Counted from the first letter of the stretch, positions 27,343-36,154 are shown. The stretch is 64,000 bases of DNA from Anaerostipes sp. 992a (GCF_001940245.1 NZ_MJIG01000004.1:558001-622000); one strand, 5' to 3'. Notes: a model not told the origin generated them from the sequence alone. Numbers and translations are program-made.

Positions 27343-27525
27343 ATGAATCAAAAAATCAAACAATTTCTTGCCATCTTGGCACTGCTCCTAATCATGGTAC
27401 TAATCGGTATTGTCATCTTTTATGCTCTGACTGGAAATCCTGATTTCTGGGGATTTTTCGGAATGATTCTTACTCTGCCCCTAATTATTGCCGGCATCGC
27501 CATCCTCATCCGCCTGTTCCGCTAA
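27343..27525 (+). CDS. Small two-helix membrane protein
   Basis: 60 residues starting MNQKIKQFLAI behind GGAGG (spacing about 9). Two hydrophobic helices (about 8-29 and 37-57) are separated by a short loop GNPDFWGF. It resembles small conserved hypothetical membrane proteins of Lachnospiraceae; function unknown. Longer upstream starts in the same frame are unlikely because they would cross the terminator at 27264. Its last 45 bases overlap the rarA 3' end on the other strand. Confidence 0.75.
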   Translation: MNQKIKQFLAILALLLIMVLIGIVIFYALTGNPDFWGFFGMILTLPLIIAGIAILIRLFR

Positions 27526-28830
27526 AAATTGCAAATGGTCCTTAATTGTTTTTTCATATCCGTTTTCCGTTGGCTGATAGAACTTTGTTCCAACCAGTTC
27601 ATCCGGCAGATACTGCTGCCTTACATAATGGTTGTTATAATCATGAGCATATCGATATCCTATGCCATGTCCTAGTTTTGCTGCCCCTTTATAATGAGCG
27701 TCCTTTAAGTGATTCGGCACCCCGGATACCCTTTTGGTCCGAATCAAAGCCAGCGCATCATCCACTGCCATATATGCCGCATTGCTTTTTGGTGCAGAAG
27801 CCACGTAGGTAACCGCCTGAGCCAGAATAATTCTCGCTTCCGGCATTCCAATCCGTTCCACAGCCTGAGAAGCCGCAACTGCAACCTGAAGTGCCTGAGG
27901 ATCCGCATTTCCCACATCTTCAGAGGCACAAATCATTATCCTCCTTGCAATAAAGGTAACACTTTCCCCGGCATCCAGCATCTTAGCTAAATAATAAACG
28001 GCCGCATCTGGATCTGATCCCCGCATGCTTTTTATGAAAGCAGAAATCGTATCATAATGATTATCTCCAGCTTTGTCATAACGAAAGGCTCTCCGCTGAA
28101 TGCATTGTTCTGCTACTTCTAATGTAATATGAATCCGGCCGTCTGCAGATGGTTCTGTCGTTAATATACCAAGCTCAATGGCATTTAATGCGGTCCTTGC
28201 ATCTCCCTCTGCCATATCTGCCAAAAATTCCAATGCATCCTCATCAATCTGTGCTCCATAGGTTCCCATTCCTTTTTCTTCATCATAGACAGCTCTTTCG
28301 ATCAATGTACGAATGCCTTCATTTGAAATAGGGTGTAGCTCAAAGATATTCGACCGTGAAATCAACGCTCCATTTACCTCAAAATACGGATTTTCCGTCG
28401 TTGCCCCAATGAGAATCACTGTTCCGTCCTCCACAAACGGCAGCAGATAATCCTGCTGAGCTTTATTGAATCGGTGAATCTCGTCAATAAATAAAATCGT
28501 CTTTTTCTGATACATTCCAAGATTATTTTTCGCCTTCTCCACAGCCTCCTGCATTTCCTTTTTTCCTGATGTGGTAGCATTCATCTGAATAAACTCAGCC
28601 TGTGTAGAGTTGGCAATGACTTTGGCCAATGTGGTCTTCCCAGTTCCCGGAGGACCATAGAAAATGATCGAACTGATCTTATCTGCCTTAATGGCCCGAT
28701 ACAAAAGCTTATCCTTTCCGATAATATGTTCCTGACCTACGACCTCTTCAATGGTTGACGGTCGTAATCTCTGTGCCAGCGGAGACTCCTGCTCCATAGT
28801 CTTTTCTCTCATATAATCAAATAAATCCAT
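27481..28830 (-). CDS. rarA: Replication-associated recombination protein A (RarA/MgsA), AAA+ ATPase
   Basis: 449 residues. N-terminal AAA+ domain: VVGQEHIIG, Walker A YGPPGTGKTTLA (about 58-69), Walker B LFIDEIHRFNKAQQD, sensor 1 IGATTENPYFE. The C-terminal half has the RarA tetramerisation domain (IKSMRGSDPDAAVYYLAKML, MPEARIILAQAVTYVA). RarA acts at stalled replication forks, related to clamp-loader ATPases. It overlaps the small plus-strand gene tail to tail by 45 bases and follows the phosphatase gene by nine bases. Confidence 0.96.
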   Translation of the reverse strand: MDLFDYMREKTMEQESPLAQRLRPSTIEEVVGQEHIIGKDKLLYRAIKADKISSIIFYGPPGTGKTTLAKVIANSTQAEFIQMNATTSGKKEMQEAVEKAKNNLGMYQKKTILFIDEIHRFNKAQQDYLLPFVEDGTVILIGATTENPYFEVNGALISRSNIFELHPISNEGIRTLIERAVYDEEKGMGTYGAQIDEDALEFLADMAEGDARTALNAIELGILTTEPSADGRIHITLEVAEQCIQRRAFRYDKAGDNHYDTISAFIKSMRGSDPDAAVYYLAKMLDAGESVTFIARRIMICASEDVGNADPQALQVAVAASQAVERIGMPEARIILAQAVTYVASAPKSNAAYMAVDDALALIRTKRVSGVPNHLKDAHYKGAAKLGHGIGYRYAHDYNNHYVRQQYLPDELVGTKFYQPTENGYEKTIKDHLQFLAEQADEDGDAGNN

Positions 28831-28839
28831 ATTCTTTCC

Positions 28840-29424
28840 TCACACTTTCTGATTCAATGCCTTAAGCACCGGGTTTCCATAAGATATCTCTATGACTGAA
28901 TAGCGTTCCTGCTCTAAGGTAAACTTCCAGTACTGTTTTTTATCCATTCCAAGAAGCGCTAATAATAATTGTATCATCGTTCCCTTATGAGATACGATCA
29001 ATACTTTTTCAAATTCTTTGGCTAATAATTCTTTGGCAAAAGCCTCTGTGCGTTCCTGTACCTCCAGAAAGCTTTCTCCACCCGGAATAGAATAACCCAT
29101 CCAGTCTTTCTCCCATTCTGTAGACTCTTCTGGATATTCCCGCCGGATTTCCTCATATGACTTTCCTTCAAAGATGCCAAAATTCCTTTCCTCCAGCCTG
29201 GAATCTTTGATCACCGGACTATCTGGCAGAAGAATCCTGGCTGATTCCACCGTCCTTCCCAATGGACTGACATAAACGGCGTCCCAATCCTGCTCCTTTA
29301 TAAATCCTGCCATCTGTTCCATTTGCCTTTTACCTTCCAGAGAAAGACCCGTATCTGTCTTCCCGTAATAAAGCCGCTTTTGATTTTCCTCTGTATTCCC
29401 ATGTCTCACGAAAAATATCTGCAT
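28840..29424 (-). CDS. Histidine phosphatase family protein
   Basis: 194 residues with the RHG signature at the N-terminus (FFVRHGNTEENQKRLYYG), the second histidine in IVSHKGTM and the acid LEERNFGIFEG. Members include phosphoglycerate mutase and alpha-ribazole phosphatase (CobC). The size fits either, and the window's scattered cobalamin genes make CobC possible but unproven. RBS AAGGAG precedes the ATG. It is the first gene of the unit with rarA. Confidence 0.85.
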   Translation of the reverse strand: MQIFFVRHGNTEENQKRLYYGKTDTGLSLEGKRQMEQMAGFIKEQDWDAVYVSPLGRTVESARILLPDSPVIKDSRLEERNFGIFEGKSYEEIRREYPEESTEWEKDWMGYSIPGGESFLEVQERTEAFAKELLAKEFEKVLIVSHKGTMIQLLLALLGMDKKQYWKFTLEQERYSVIEISYGNPVLKALNQKV

Positions 29425-29569
29425 CCTTCTCTCCTTTTCTTCCCCTATTTTACCTACTTTCCACAGTTCCTGCTACTCTTTTCTAAAATTTTTCATAATT
29501 TTTTGTCTATTTTTAAGACAAAAAGACTTTTATGTGATAATATATATTTGATATGAAAGGAAGGTTTTT

Positions 29570-29749
29570 ATGAATTCATTACCAAATGATCCGGTGATGC
29601 TGTTAAGCGTCATTAATACCAAGTTAAGAGACTGTTATCCTTCGTTGGATTGTCTTTGTGAAGATATGGAAGTTTCCAAAGAAGAGATTATTCAGAAGCT
29701 TTCCAAAATTGATTATAAATATCAGGCAAAAATCAATCAATTTGTCTAA
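29570..29749 (+). CDS. DUF4250 family small protein
   Basis: 59 residues (MNSLPNDPVMLLSVINTKLR, then DYKYQAKINQFV at the end) matching the DUF4250 pattern as I know it. The ATG has AAGGAAGG upstream, and an extended -10 (TGTGATAAT) lies about 35 bases before that. The protein is soluble, acidic in the middle and probably helical. Function is unknown. It heads a short plus-strand group. Confidence 0.85.
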   Translation: MNSLPNDPVMLLSVINTKLRDCYPSLDCLCEDMEVSKEEIIQKLSKIDYKYQAKINQFV

Positions 29750-29861
29750 TCACTTTGTTATATATAGAATTATTTCATAAAAAATTATCTAAAATTTACA
29801 AATTTTACTTCATTTTTTATAGGAAAAATCTGTTATAATAATATAGATGGGAGGTTGCTTC

Positions 29862-30470
29862 ATGAGCAAGATTATGTACACAGAAGTCGTTCGTACAACG
29901 AACATGACTGAGTACAAACAAAAAGAACGGGAATTTATTGAGCTGGAAGATAAGACTAAGAGCATGATGAGTACCTACATACGCAAGGTTACCTTCCGTA
30001 GCGACATTATTGATTCCCCTATTGATTATTCCATCGTAATGGAAGACATGGAAGATGTTTATGTAGAACAAAAACAAAAAGATATGAATGTCGTAACCAA
30101 GGAGCTGATTCCCATCACAAAGGAACAGGCCAATGACATTCTCAATGGTAATTATGAATTTTTAAAACATAGTGAAGACACACGTCTTTTCTCTTTTTAC
30201 GAAAGCATTGTGAATCATGAATTGATTCCTGCATATCGAAAAGAATTTACAAGAAAAACCTTTCATCAGAATAAATTTCTAGATATTGTATTTGACGTAG
30301 CTATGAGCAGAAAACCATACACTACCAATGATTTTTTTGCTCCAAAAGGATTTTCCTTTAAAACCGATTATTCTAACCTTCGAATGAGCATACGTCAGAA
30401 TTTAACCATTTCTAAGCCTATGGAACAGCTCCTGGCTTATGAAAAGGAATTATTTGCTAGCAACGGCTAA
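29862..30470 (+). CDS. Uncharacterised protein with a VTC/CYTH-like pattern
   Basis: 202 residues from the ATG at 29862 (MSKIMYTEVVRT), preceded by GGGAGG; an ATG five codons earlier overlaps that site. No signal or membrane segment. Alternating charged strand-like stretches (YIRKVTFRSDII, VEQKQKDMNVVTKELIPITK, then PAYRKEFTRKTFHQ and LDIVFDVAMSRK) recall the basic-strand tunnel of VTC/CYTH polyphosphate polymerase domains, where Lys/Arg and Glu alternate. This is my pattern reading, not a firm assignment. A TATAAT at about 29833 and a terminator at 30509 make it its own transcript. Confidence 0.5.
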   Translation: MSKIMYTEVVRTTNMTEYKQKEREFIELEDKTKSMMSTYIRKVTFRSDIIDSPIDYSIVMEDMEDVYVEQKQKDMNVVTKELIPITKEQANDILNGNYEFLKHSEDTRLFSFYESIVNHELIPAYRKEFTRKTFHQNKFLDIVFDVAMSRKPYTTNDFFAPKGFSFKTDYSNLRMSIRQNLTISKPMEQLLAYEKELFASNG

Positions 30471-30506
30471 AAAATCATCCTTTCTACAAATTTATGCCGC
30501 GCTAAT

Positions 30507-30545
30507 ATAAAAAAGCAGTACGTTGGTTGCGTACTGCTTTTTTCA
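30507..30545 (+). terminator. Intrinsic terminator before spoIIID
   Basis: AAAAAAGCAGTACG and CGTACTGCTTTTTT (30509-30522, 30530-30543) form a 14-bp stem with a 7-base loop. It separates the VTC-like gene from spoIIID. Confidence 0.92.
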
Positions 30546-30571
30546 TATTTCATTTTTTCTTCGCATAGACT
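30543..30571 (+). promoter_or_regulatory. Sigma-E-type promoter for spoIIID
   Basis: TCATATT (30543-30549), 14 bases, CATAGACT (30564-30571). The sigma-E consensus known from Bacillus is KMATATT-N14/15-CATACANT, so the -35 matches fully and the -10 differs at one fixed position. The start site would lie about 22 bases before the spoIIID ATG. SpoIIID is a known sigma-E target in Bacillus. Confidence 0.75.
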
Positions 30572-30600
30572 GTAACAAGTTTATTGGAGCAGCAAAACCT

Positions 30601-30849
30601 ATGCAAGATTATATTGTGGAACGAATCCTGACCGTTGCTGATTATACCATCGCCCATAAGGCAACCGTACGAGCCACTGCAAAGCAGTTTGGAATTTCAA
30701 AATCTACCGTCCATAAAGACCTGCGCGACCGACTTCCTGAAATCAATCCTGCATTATCCAAAGAGGTCAATGCAATTTTAGATTTTAATAAGGCTCAACG
30801 TCATCTTCGCGGCGGACTTGCTACAAAAAGAAAATATCAAGAACGCTAG
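30601..30849 (+). CDS. spoIIID: Sporulation transcription factor SpoIIID
   Basis: 82 residues, normal for SpoIIID. It begins MQDYIVERILTVADYTI and has the helix-turn-helix ATAKQFGISKSTVHKDL, then LPEINPALSKEVNAIL and a basic tail RHLRGGLATKRKY that contacts DNA in the Bacillus protein. SpoIIID switches mother-cell gene expression between the sigma-E and sigma-K stages. The start is the ATG at 30601 behind GGAG; upstream in-frame codons lie inside the promoter. Its last codons form the 5' arm of a terminator and the stop codon is in the loop. Confidence 0.96.
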   Translation: MQDYIVERILTVADYTIAHKATVRATAKQFGISKSTVHKDLRDRLPEINPALSKEVNAILDFNKAQRHLRGGLATKRKYQER

Positions 30850-30870
30850 CTGCGTTCTTGATATTTTTAT
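30833..30870. terminator. Terminator overlapping the end of spoIIID, shared with nadE
   Basis: AATATCAAGAACGC (30833-30846) pairs with GCGTTCTTGATATT (30852-30865); the spoIIID TAG is in the 5-base loop. T-runs follow on both strands, so it also ends nadE (stop at 30877). Confidence 0.9.
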
Positions 30871-30876
30871 CAACAT

Positions 30877-32808
30877 TTATTCGATTGCTAATTCCTTTTT
30901 CAATTCATCTAATTCCTGAATCCATAAATTCACACTGGCATCCGTTGGCATACGCAGATCTCCTCTTGGTGAAACAGCAACTGATCCCACCTTTGGTCCA
31001 TCTGGAAGGCAGGTACGTTTAAAGTGCTGTGCAAAAAATCTCCAGAAGAAGGTTCTTAACCATTTATAAATGGTTTGCGTATCATATTCGCCCTGGAAGG
31101 TATGCTTAGCCATTCGATACAGCTTCTTCGGTGCAAACCCAAAACGCATGACATAATATAAAAAGAAATCATGCAGCTCATAAGGGCCGACCAGGTCCTC
31201 TGTCTTCTGAGAAATAACTCCATCTACCGGCGGCAGTAATTCAGGACTTACCGGAGTATCCAGCACATCCATGAGCACATCCGTCAATGCCTTATCCTCC
31301 GTGGTTTCTGCATAATATAGCACAAGATATCTTACCAGAGTTTTCGGTACAGAAACATTGACTGCATACATGGACATATGATCTCCATTATAAGTAGCCC
31401 ATCCGAGCGCCAGCTCTGACAGGTCTCCAGTACCGATGACCATACCATTGTATTTATTGGCCAGATCCATCAGTATCTGTGTACGTTCTCTGGCCTGTGA
31501 ATTTTCATAGACTACGTTATGAATCGTCTCATCATGTTCAATATCCTGAAAATGCTGTTCCACAGCCTTGATAATGTTAATTTCCTTTAAGGTAGCTCCA
31601 AGACGCTTCATTAAGGTAATGGCATTCTGATAGGTACGGTCTGTGGTACCGTAACAAGGCATTGTCACACAGATCATGTTTTCTCTCGGCAGTCCCAGCA
31701 TATCAAAGGCTCTGGCTGTTACCAAAACGGCCAATGTAGAATCTAAGCCTCCAGAAATTCCAATCACTGCATGCTGGCATCTGGTATGCTCCAGACGCTT
31801 TTTCAGTCCCATAGCCTGAATCGTGAGGATCTCATCACAGCGCTTATCCCTTTCCTTCCGATCAGATGGAATAAATGGAGTCTTCGGATAGATCCGCTCC
31901 AATTCTACTTCCTTCATTTCCATGGAAAATGGGACTGTTACATATTCTTCTTCGATTTCATCAAAAAAGGTAGTCATACGACGTCTCTCTGTAGATAATC
32001 TCTGCAGGTCTATCTGCGCATAAATGGTCTCATTGGTGAACCTTTTTGCCTCTGCCAGAATAGATCCATTCTCACAGATCAAATTATGTCCACTGTAGAC
32101 AACATCCTGTGTAGATTCCCCTTCTCCTGCGCTGGCATAGATATAACCAGAAATCAGTCGGGCAGACTGATTAGAAACCAGATTTCTACGATAGATTTCT
32201 TTTGTCGTCGTCTCATCACTGGCGGATGGATTACAGATCAGAGTCGCTCCTGCCAGTGCATGTCTGGTACTAGGAGGCAATGGAACCCATAAATCTTCGC
32301 ATACCTCACATGCAATGACCAATTCTTCCATCTCCTGACACTGGAACAGCAGATTAGTTCCAAATGGAACCATCTCTTCTCCGATTCTAATCTCCTTCAC
32401 CTTCTTTGAGCCTCTGGCAAAATGTCTGGCTTCATAGAACTCAGAGTAATTTGGCAGATAAGTCTTAGGCACCAATCCCAGAATGCTTCCATTCTGAATG
32501 ACCGCAGCACAATTATACAGCTTTTGTCCAACTGCATATGGTACTCCAACTACGACCACCATACTACTTCCCTTAGAAGCCTCCCGCACCTCCAAGAGTC
32601 CCTTTTTTGCATCCCGCAGCAATGGTCCCTGAAGGAATAAATCCCCACAGGTGTAGCTACTAATAGTAAGCTCAGAAAAAACCAGAACATTTACACCTTT
32701 TTCTCTGGCATCTTCCATTTCATCTATGATTAATTTTGTATTGTATGGACAATCAGCAACTTTTACCTTTGGCGTTGCTGCTGCCACCTTAATATATCCA
32801 TCTTTCAT
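30877..32808 (-). CDS. nadE: Glutamine-dependent NAD+ synthase
   Basis: Makes NAD+ from deamido-NAD+ with glutamine as nitrogen source. 643 residues in two domains. An N-terminal nitrilase-like glutaminase has the Glu-Lys-Cys triad in VFSELTISSYT, LVPKTYLPNY and ACEVCEDLWVP. A C-terminal synthetase (from about 320) has the PP-loop VIGISGGLDSTLAV and GTGDLSELALGW. It is co-transcribed behind prfA (one base between them). Confidence 0.96.
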   Translation of the reverse strand: MKDGYIKVAAATPKVKVADCPYNTKLIIDEMEDAREKGVNVLVFSELTISSYTCGDLFLQGPLLRDAKKGLLEVREASKGSSMVVVVGVPYAVGQKLYNCAAVIQNGSILGLVPKTYLPNYSEFYEARHFARGSKKVKEIRIGEEMVPFGTNLLFQCQEMEELVIACEVCEDLWVPLPPSTRHALAGATLICNPSASDETTTKEIYRRNLVSNQSARLISGYIYASAGEGESTQDVVYSGHNLICENGSILAEAKRFTNETIYAQIDLQRLSTERRRMTTFFDEIEEEYVTVPFSMEMKEVELERIYPKTPFIPSDRKERDKRCDEILTIQAMGLKKRLEHTRCQHAVIGISGGLDSTLAVLVTARAFDMLGLPRENMICVTMPCYGTTDRTYQNAITLMKRLGATLKEINIIKAVEQHFQDIEHDETIHNVVYENSQARERTQILMDLANKYNGMVIGTGDLSELALGWATYNGDHMSMYAVNVSVPKTLVRYLVLYYAETTEDKALTDVLMDVLDTPVSPELLPPVDGVISQKTEDLVGPYELHDFFLYYVMRFGFAPKKLYRMAKHTFQGEYDTQTIYKWLRTFFWRFFAQHFKRTCLPDGPKVGSVAVSPRGDLRMPTDASVNLWIQELDELKKELAIE

Positions 32809-32809
32809 T

Positions 32810-33883
32810 TTATTGTTCCTGCATTTTTGCTAATTTTGCTGTCTGATCAGCTGCGATCAGGCTATCGATCACTTCATCCAAATCTCCATTTAAAATACCA
32901 TCCAGTTTATGCAATGTCAGCTTAATTCTATGATCTGTCACACGTCCCTGTGGGAAGTTGTACGTACGGATCTTTTCTGCACGGTCTCCAGTACCGATCT
33001 GACTTCTTCGTGCCTCTGCTTCTGCATCATGTGCCTTCTGGCATTCTAATTCATACAATCTGGCACGCAGTACCTTCATAGCTTTGTCCTTGTTTTTAAG
33101 CTGTGACTTTTCATCCTGACAGGAAACAACGATTCCCGTTGGGATATGAGTCAGACGTACTGCAGAATCTGTTGTATTGACACACTGTCCACCATTTCCA
33201 GATGCACGGAACACATCAAAACGACAGTCATTCATATCAATTTCCACATCGACTTCTTCTGCCTCCGGCATAATCGCTACGGTAACCGTAGACGTATGGA
33301 TACGTCCGCCGGATTCTGTCGCAGGAATACGCTGTACGCGGTGAACTCCACTTTCATATTTTAATCTGGAATAAGCGCCCTGGCCGGTGATCATAAAGGA
33401 AACTTCCTTAAATCCCCCGATTCCATTTTCATTGACGCTGATCATCTCCGTCTTCCATCTGCGGCTATCAGAATAGCTCCGATACATACGGAATAATTCT
33501 GCAGCAAATAATGCCGCTTCATCTCCGCCGGCACCGGCACGAATCTCAACGATAACGTTCTTATCATCATTAGGATCTTTTGGAATCAATAAAATCTTAA
33601 TCTCATTTTCCAACTCTTCTACTCTTGCCTTGGATTCTGCCAATTCTTCCTTGGCAAGCTCTCTCATCTCTTCGTCAGTCTCTTCTTCTAAGATTTCAAG
33701 ACTTTCTTCAATGTTCTGCTTTGCCTCTTTATACTCATTATATTTTTCCACAATCGGAGCCAGTTCATTCTGTTCCTTCATTAAAGAACGAAATCGCTTC
33801 TGATCATTTACTACATTGGGATCATTCAGCTCCTCCAATACGGAAGCCAAACGGTCAACCAAATCTTCTAACTTATCAAACAT
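32810..33883 (-). CDS. prfA: Peptide chain release factor 1
   Basis: Recognises UAA and UAG stops. 357 residues with the GGQ hydrolysis motif in [16 protein letters not shown] and the RF1 specificity stretch [17 protein letters not shown], where PAT takes the place of RF1's PxT. An N-terminal coiled region ([15 protein letters not shown]) is normal. It is followed by nadE and preceded, 15 bases earlier, by its modifying methylase prmC, a common arrangement. Confidence 0.98.
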   Translation of the reverse strand: MFDKLEDLVDRLASVLEELNDPNVVNDQKRFRSLMKEQNELAPIVEKYNEYKEAKQNIEESLEILEEETDEEMRELAKEELAESKARVEELENEIKILLIPKDPNDDKNVIVEIRAGAGGDEAALFAAELFRMYRSYSDSRRWKTEMISVNENGIGGFKEVSFMITGQGAYSRLKYESGVHRVQRIPATESGGRIHTSTVTVAIMPEAEEVDVEIDMNDCRFDVFRASGNGGQCVNTTDSAVRLTHIPTGIVVSCQDEKSQLKNKDKAMKVLRARLYELECQKAHDAEAEARRSQIGTGDRAEKIRTYNFPQGRVTDHRIKLTLHKLDGILNGDLDEVIDSLIAADQTAKLAKMQEQ

Positions 33884-33898
33884 AGTGATCCTCCTTCA

Positions 33899-34744
33899 TC
33901 ATCTGCTTTCATATCTTCCATATACAATCCGGTCCAGTCCTGCCAGATCCTTCTTCACTACGATATCTATAAATCCGGCTTCCTTCATGAGCGCCGGAAC
34001 ACTTTTCCCCTGATCATATCCAATTTCAAAGAACAGATATCCAGAGTCATTCAAATATTCGGGTGCTTCCCGAATGATGCGACGGTAAAAATGCAGGCCA
34101 TCTTCATGTCCATCTAAAGCAAGCATTGGTTCATGCTCTCTTACCTCTGGCATTAGCTCCCTGCATTCTTTTGATGCAATATAGGGTGGATTTGATACGA
34201 TCAGGTCGTATCTGCCTTCTATTTCATCAAATAAGTCACTATTAATAAATTCTACCATAGGTGCCAGAGATTTTCCATTCTCTTTTGCAATGTTTAATGC
34301 TTCTTTTGAAATATCTGCTCCAACACATTGGTCCAAATCCATAAAATGTGCCAGACTGATGGCAATACATCCAGACCCAGTACACATATCCAATACTGTT
34401 CTCACACCTGCAGCCTGATGAATAATCTCCTCGATCAGCGTTTCCGTATCCTGCCTTGGTATCAAAACTGCAGGAGATACCTGAAAATCCAGTCCCATAA
34501 ATTGCTGTGTTCCAAGGAGATATTGAAGTGGAATTCGTTCCTCTACCCTTCTTCGAAGATACGTCTGGTATTTTTCCATTTCTTCCGGATTCATGCATTC
34601 CCGTTCCTGTTCCATATAATACGTCATACGGTCCATGGAAAATGCGTCCTCAAAAAGATACCATGCCTCTCCAACCGCATTGTGAATTCCGGCATTCATA
34701 AGCATCTGTTCTCCATTTTTCAAAATGCTCTTATATCGCTTCAT
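33899..34744 (-). CDS. prmC: Release factor glutamine N5-methyltransferase
   Basis: Methylates the glutamine of the GGQ motif of release factors. 281 residues: helical N-domain with PLQYLLGTQQFMG, then a SAM fold with LDMCTGSGCIAISLA (motif I) and the catalytic DLIVSNPPYIAS. Its start overlaps the DUF1385 stop by one base (TGATG), indicating coupled translation. Confidence 0.97.
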   Translation of the reverse strand: MKRYKSILKNGEQMLMNAGIHNAVGEAWYLFEDAFSMDRMTYYMEQERECMNPEEMEKYQTYLRRRVEERIPLQYLLGTQQFMGLDFQVSPAVLIPRQDTETLIEEIIHQAAGVRTVLDMCTGSGCIAISLAHFMDLDQCVGADISKEALNIAKENGKSLAPMVEFINSDLFDEIEGRYDLIVSNPPYIASKECRELMPEVREHEPMLALDGHEDGLHFYRRIIREAPEYLNDSGYLFFEIGYDQGKSVPALMKEAGFIDIVVKKDLAGLDRIVYGRYESR

Positions 34745-35682
34745 CAGTCTTCTAGTTCTCCCTTTCTCATGGCTTCCACATATTCTTTCCAGTCAATGAC
34801 GCCTTCAACTGACTTAATCGCAACTTCGATCATCGAAAGATCTGGCTCTCTTGTTGTCAGCTTCTGAAGCATCATTCCCGGCTTGCTCAATATTCCTACC
34901 AAACCGGAATCATTCTTCCCGGCAAACCGGATAAATTCATAGGAAACTCCGGCGATGACAGGAATGAGCAGTAATCGGAACACAACTTTTAGCAAAATAG
35001 AATCTACCCTGATAAAAAAGAAGAAAAAAATGCTGATAAACATTACAATAAATAAAAAGCTGGTTCCGCAGCGTTTATGCAGTCTGGAATATTTTTTTAC
35101 ATTTTCCGGCGTTAAATCCTCTCCATGCTCCAGACAATTGATGGTCTTATGCTCTGCACCATGATACATAAATACTCTCTGAATGTCTTTCATTCGTGAA
35201 ATCAGCACAATGTATCCAAGAAAGATTCCAATTCTTACCACTCCCTCTAATGCCAGCACCAGCGTATGGCTTTTCAACTGATTCTCTAAGAATCCCGTTA
35301 ATAAATAGGGAAGAATCATAAAAATCCCAATAGACAAAACCAGAGAAATACATACTGTGATTCCCATAAGGATGGACTCTCCTTTTTCTTTAAAGGTATT
35401 TTCAAACCATCTGTCAAAGCTGCTTTCTTCTTCCTCTTCCTCATAAAAGCTGGCAGAATATGTCAGCGTCTGGATTCCGACTACCATAGATTCTATAAAA
35501 TTAACAACTCCACGAATAATCGGCAGCTTTAATATTTTATACTTTTCTGCAATACTGGTTTGGACAGATGTCTTTACCTCAATGGTATGATCCGGCTTTC
35601 TGACTGCAATGGCACATTTTTTTCCATTTTTCATCATTACACCCTCAATAACCGCCTGTCCTCCGATGCTTGTTCTTTTCAT
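34744..35682 (-). CDS. DUF1385 (YqhQ-like) membrane protein
   Basis: 312 residues from the ATG at 35682 (MKRTSIGGQAVIEGVMMKN); GGAG lies nine bases upstream. An alternative TTG at 35697 cannot be excluded. The family signature GGQAVIEGVMMK is present, with four to five membrane helices (about 100-230) and the HGAEHKTINCLEHGE motif between them, whose His and Cys suggest a metal site. Function is unknown, but it sits upstream of prmC-prfA in many clostridia. Confidence 0.88.
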   Translation of the reverse strand: MKRTSIGGQAVIEGVMMKNGKKCAIAVRKPDHTIEVKTSVQTSIAEKYKILKLPIIRGVVNFIESMVVGIQTLTYSASFYEEEEEESSFDRWFENTFKEKGESILMGITVCISLVLSIGIFMILPYLLTGFLENQLKSHTLVLALEGVVRIGIFLGYIVLISRMKDIQRVFMYHGAEHKTINCLEHGEDLTPENVKKYSRLHKRCGTSFLFIVMFISIFFFFFIRVDSILLKVVFRLLLIPVIAGVSYEFIRFAGKNDSGLVGILSKPGMMLQKLTTREPDLSMIEVAIKSVEGVIDWKEYVEAMRKGELED

Positions 35683-35745
35683 AACTATTTTCTCCAAACA
35701 GCACCTCTTCTGTGCCTTTTCCTAAACTAAGCGGACTTATCCGCC

Positions 35746-35778
35746 TTACATAAGAAATTCAAGGAATTTCTTATGTAA
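35746..35778. repeat. Palindromic intergenic repeat, copy C
   Basis: The cleanest copy: TTACATAAGAAATTC, three bases, GAATTTCTTATGTAA, a perfect 15-bp inverted repeat. Related copies are at 6851 and 21711. It lies just past the rpmE terminator, before DUF1385. Confidence 0.8.
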
Positions 35779-35781
35779 TAA

Positions 35782-35810
35782 AATAGGTTGAGATATATAT
35801 CTCAACCTAC
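35782..35810 (-). terminator. Intrinsic terminator after rpmE
   Basis: AGGTTGAGATAT and ATATCTCAACCT form a perfect palindrome (about 35785-35808), followed on the minus strand by ATTTTATT. It lies about 20 bases after the rpmE stop. Confidence 0.85.
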
Positions 35811-35827
35811 TCTTGTTAACATTCTTA

Positions 35828-36028
35828 TTACTTAGTTCCGTATTTACGATTGAATTTTTCAATACGTCCACGAGCCTGATTTGCTTTCTGCTGTCCTGTG
35901 TAGAATGAATGACATTTTGAACAAATTTCTACGTGGATATCTTCTTTTGTAGAACCTGTTACGAATTCATTACCACAGTTACAAACTACTTTTGCTTGAT
36001 AATATTTTGGATGGATTCCTTCACGCAT
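35828..36028 (-). CDS. rpmE: Ribosomal protein L31, zinc-binding type
   Basis: 66 residues, 50S subunit. The cysteines of the zinc form are present (VVCNCGNEF and [13 protein letters not shown]). The start is the ATG at 36028 ([10 protein letters not shown]) eight bases after GAGGTG; the GTG three codons upstream is part of that site. Zinc-dependent L31 is commonly swapped for a zinc-free paralogue when zinc is low; none is in the window. Expression may be controlled by the leader described at 36040-36125. Confidence 0.97.
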   Translation of the reverse strand: MREGIHPKYYQAKVVCNCGNEFVTGSTKEDIHVEICSKCHSFYTGQQKANQARGRIEKFNRKYGTK

Positions 36029-36039
36029 GTTTTTCACCT

Positions 36040-36125
36040 CTTCATCATATTTCGTTGGATTTTGCCAACGTACTTGCGAAACGAAATTCTATTAGTTTCA
36101 ATTAATTGCTATAAACAGCTTTTAA
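36040..36125 (-). promoter_or_regulatory. Candidate L31 autoregulatory leader
   Basis: A roughly 90-base untranslated leader between the rpmE promoter and the ribosome site. CGTTGG/CCAACG (36053-36058, 36065-36070) makes a local hairpin next to the SD. ATTTCGTT (36049-36056) can instead pair with AACGAAAT (36080-36087), so two structures compete. Ribosomal protein L31 leaders are known in Firmicutes; whether this is the same motif needs a covariance model. Confidence 0.5.
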
Positions 36126-36154
36126 ATTATATCACACACCTATGTGGATTGCAA
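36126..36154 (-). promoter_or_regulatory. Promoter for rpmE
   Basis: On the minus strand TTGCAA (36149-36154), 17 bases, TATAAT (36126-36131): near-consensus vegetative promoter. It places rpmE on its own transcript although rho lies only 15 bases upstream of the promoter. Confidence 0.85.
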
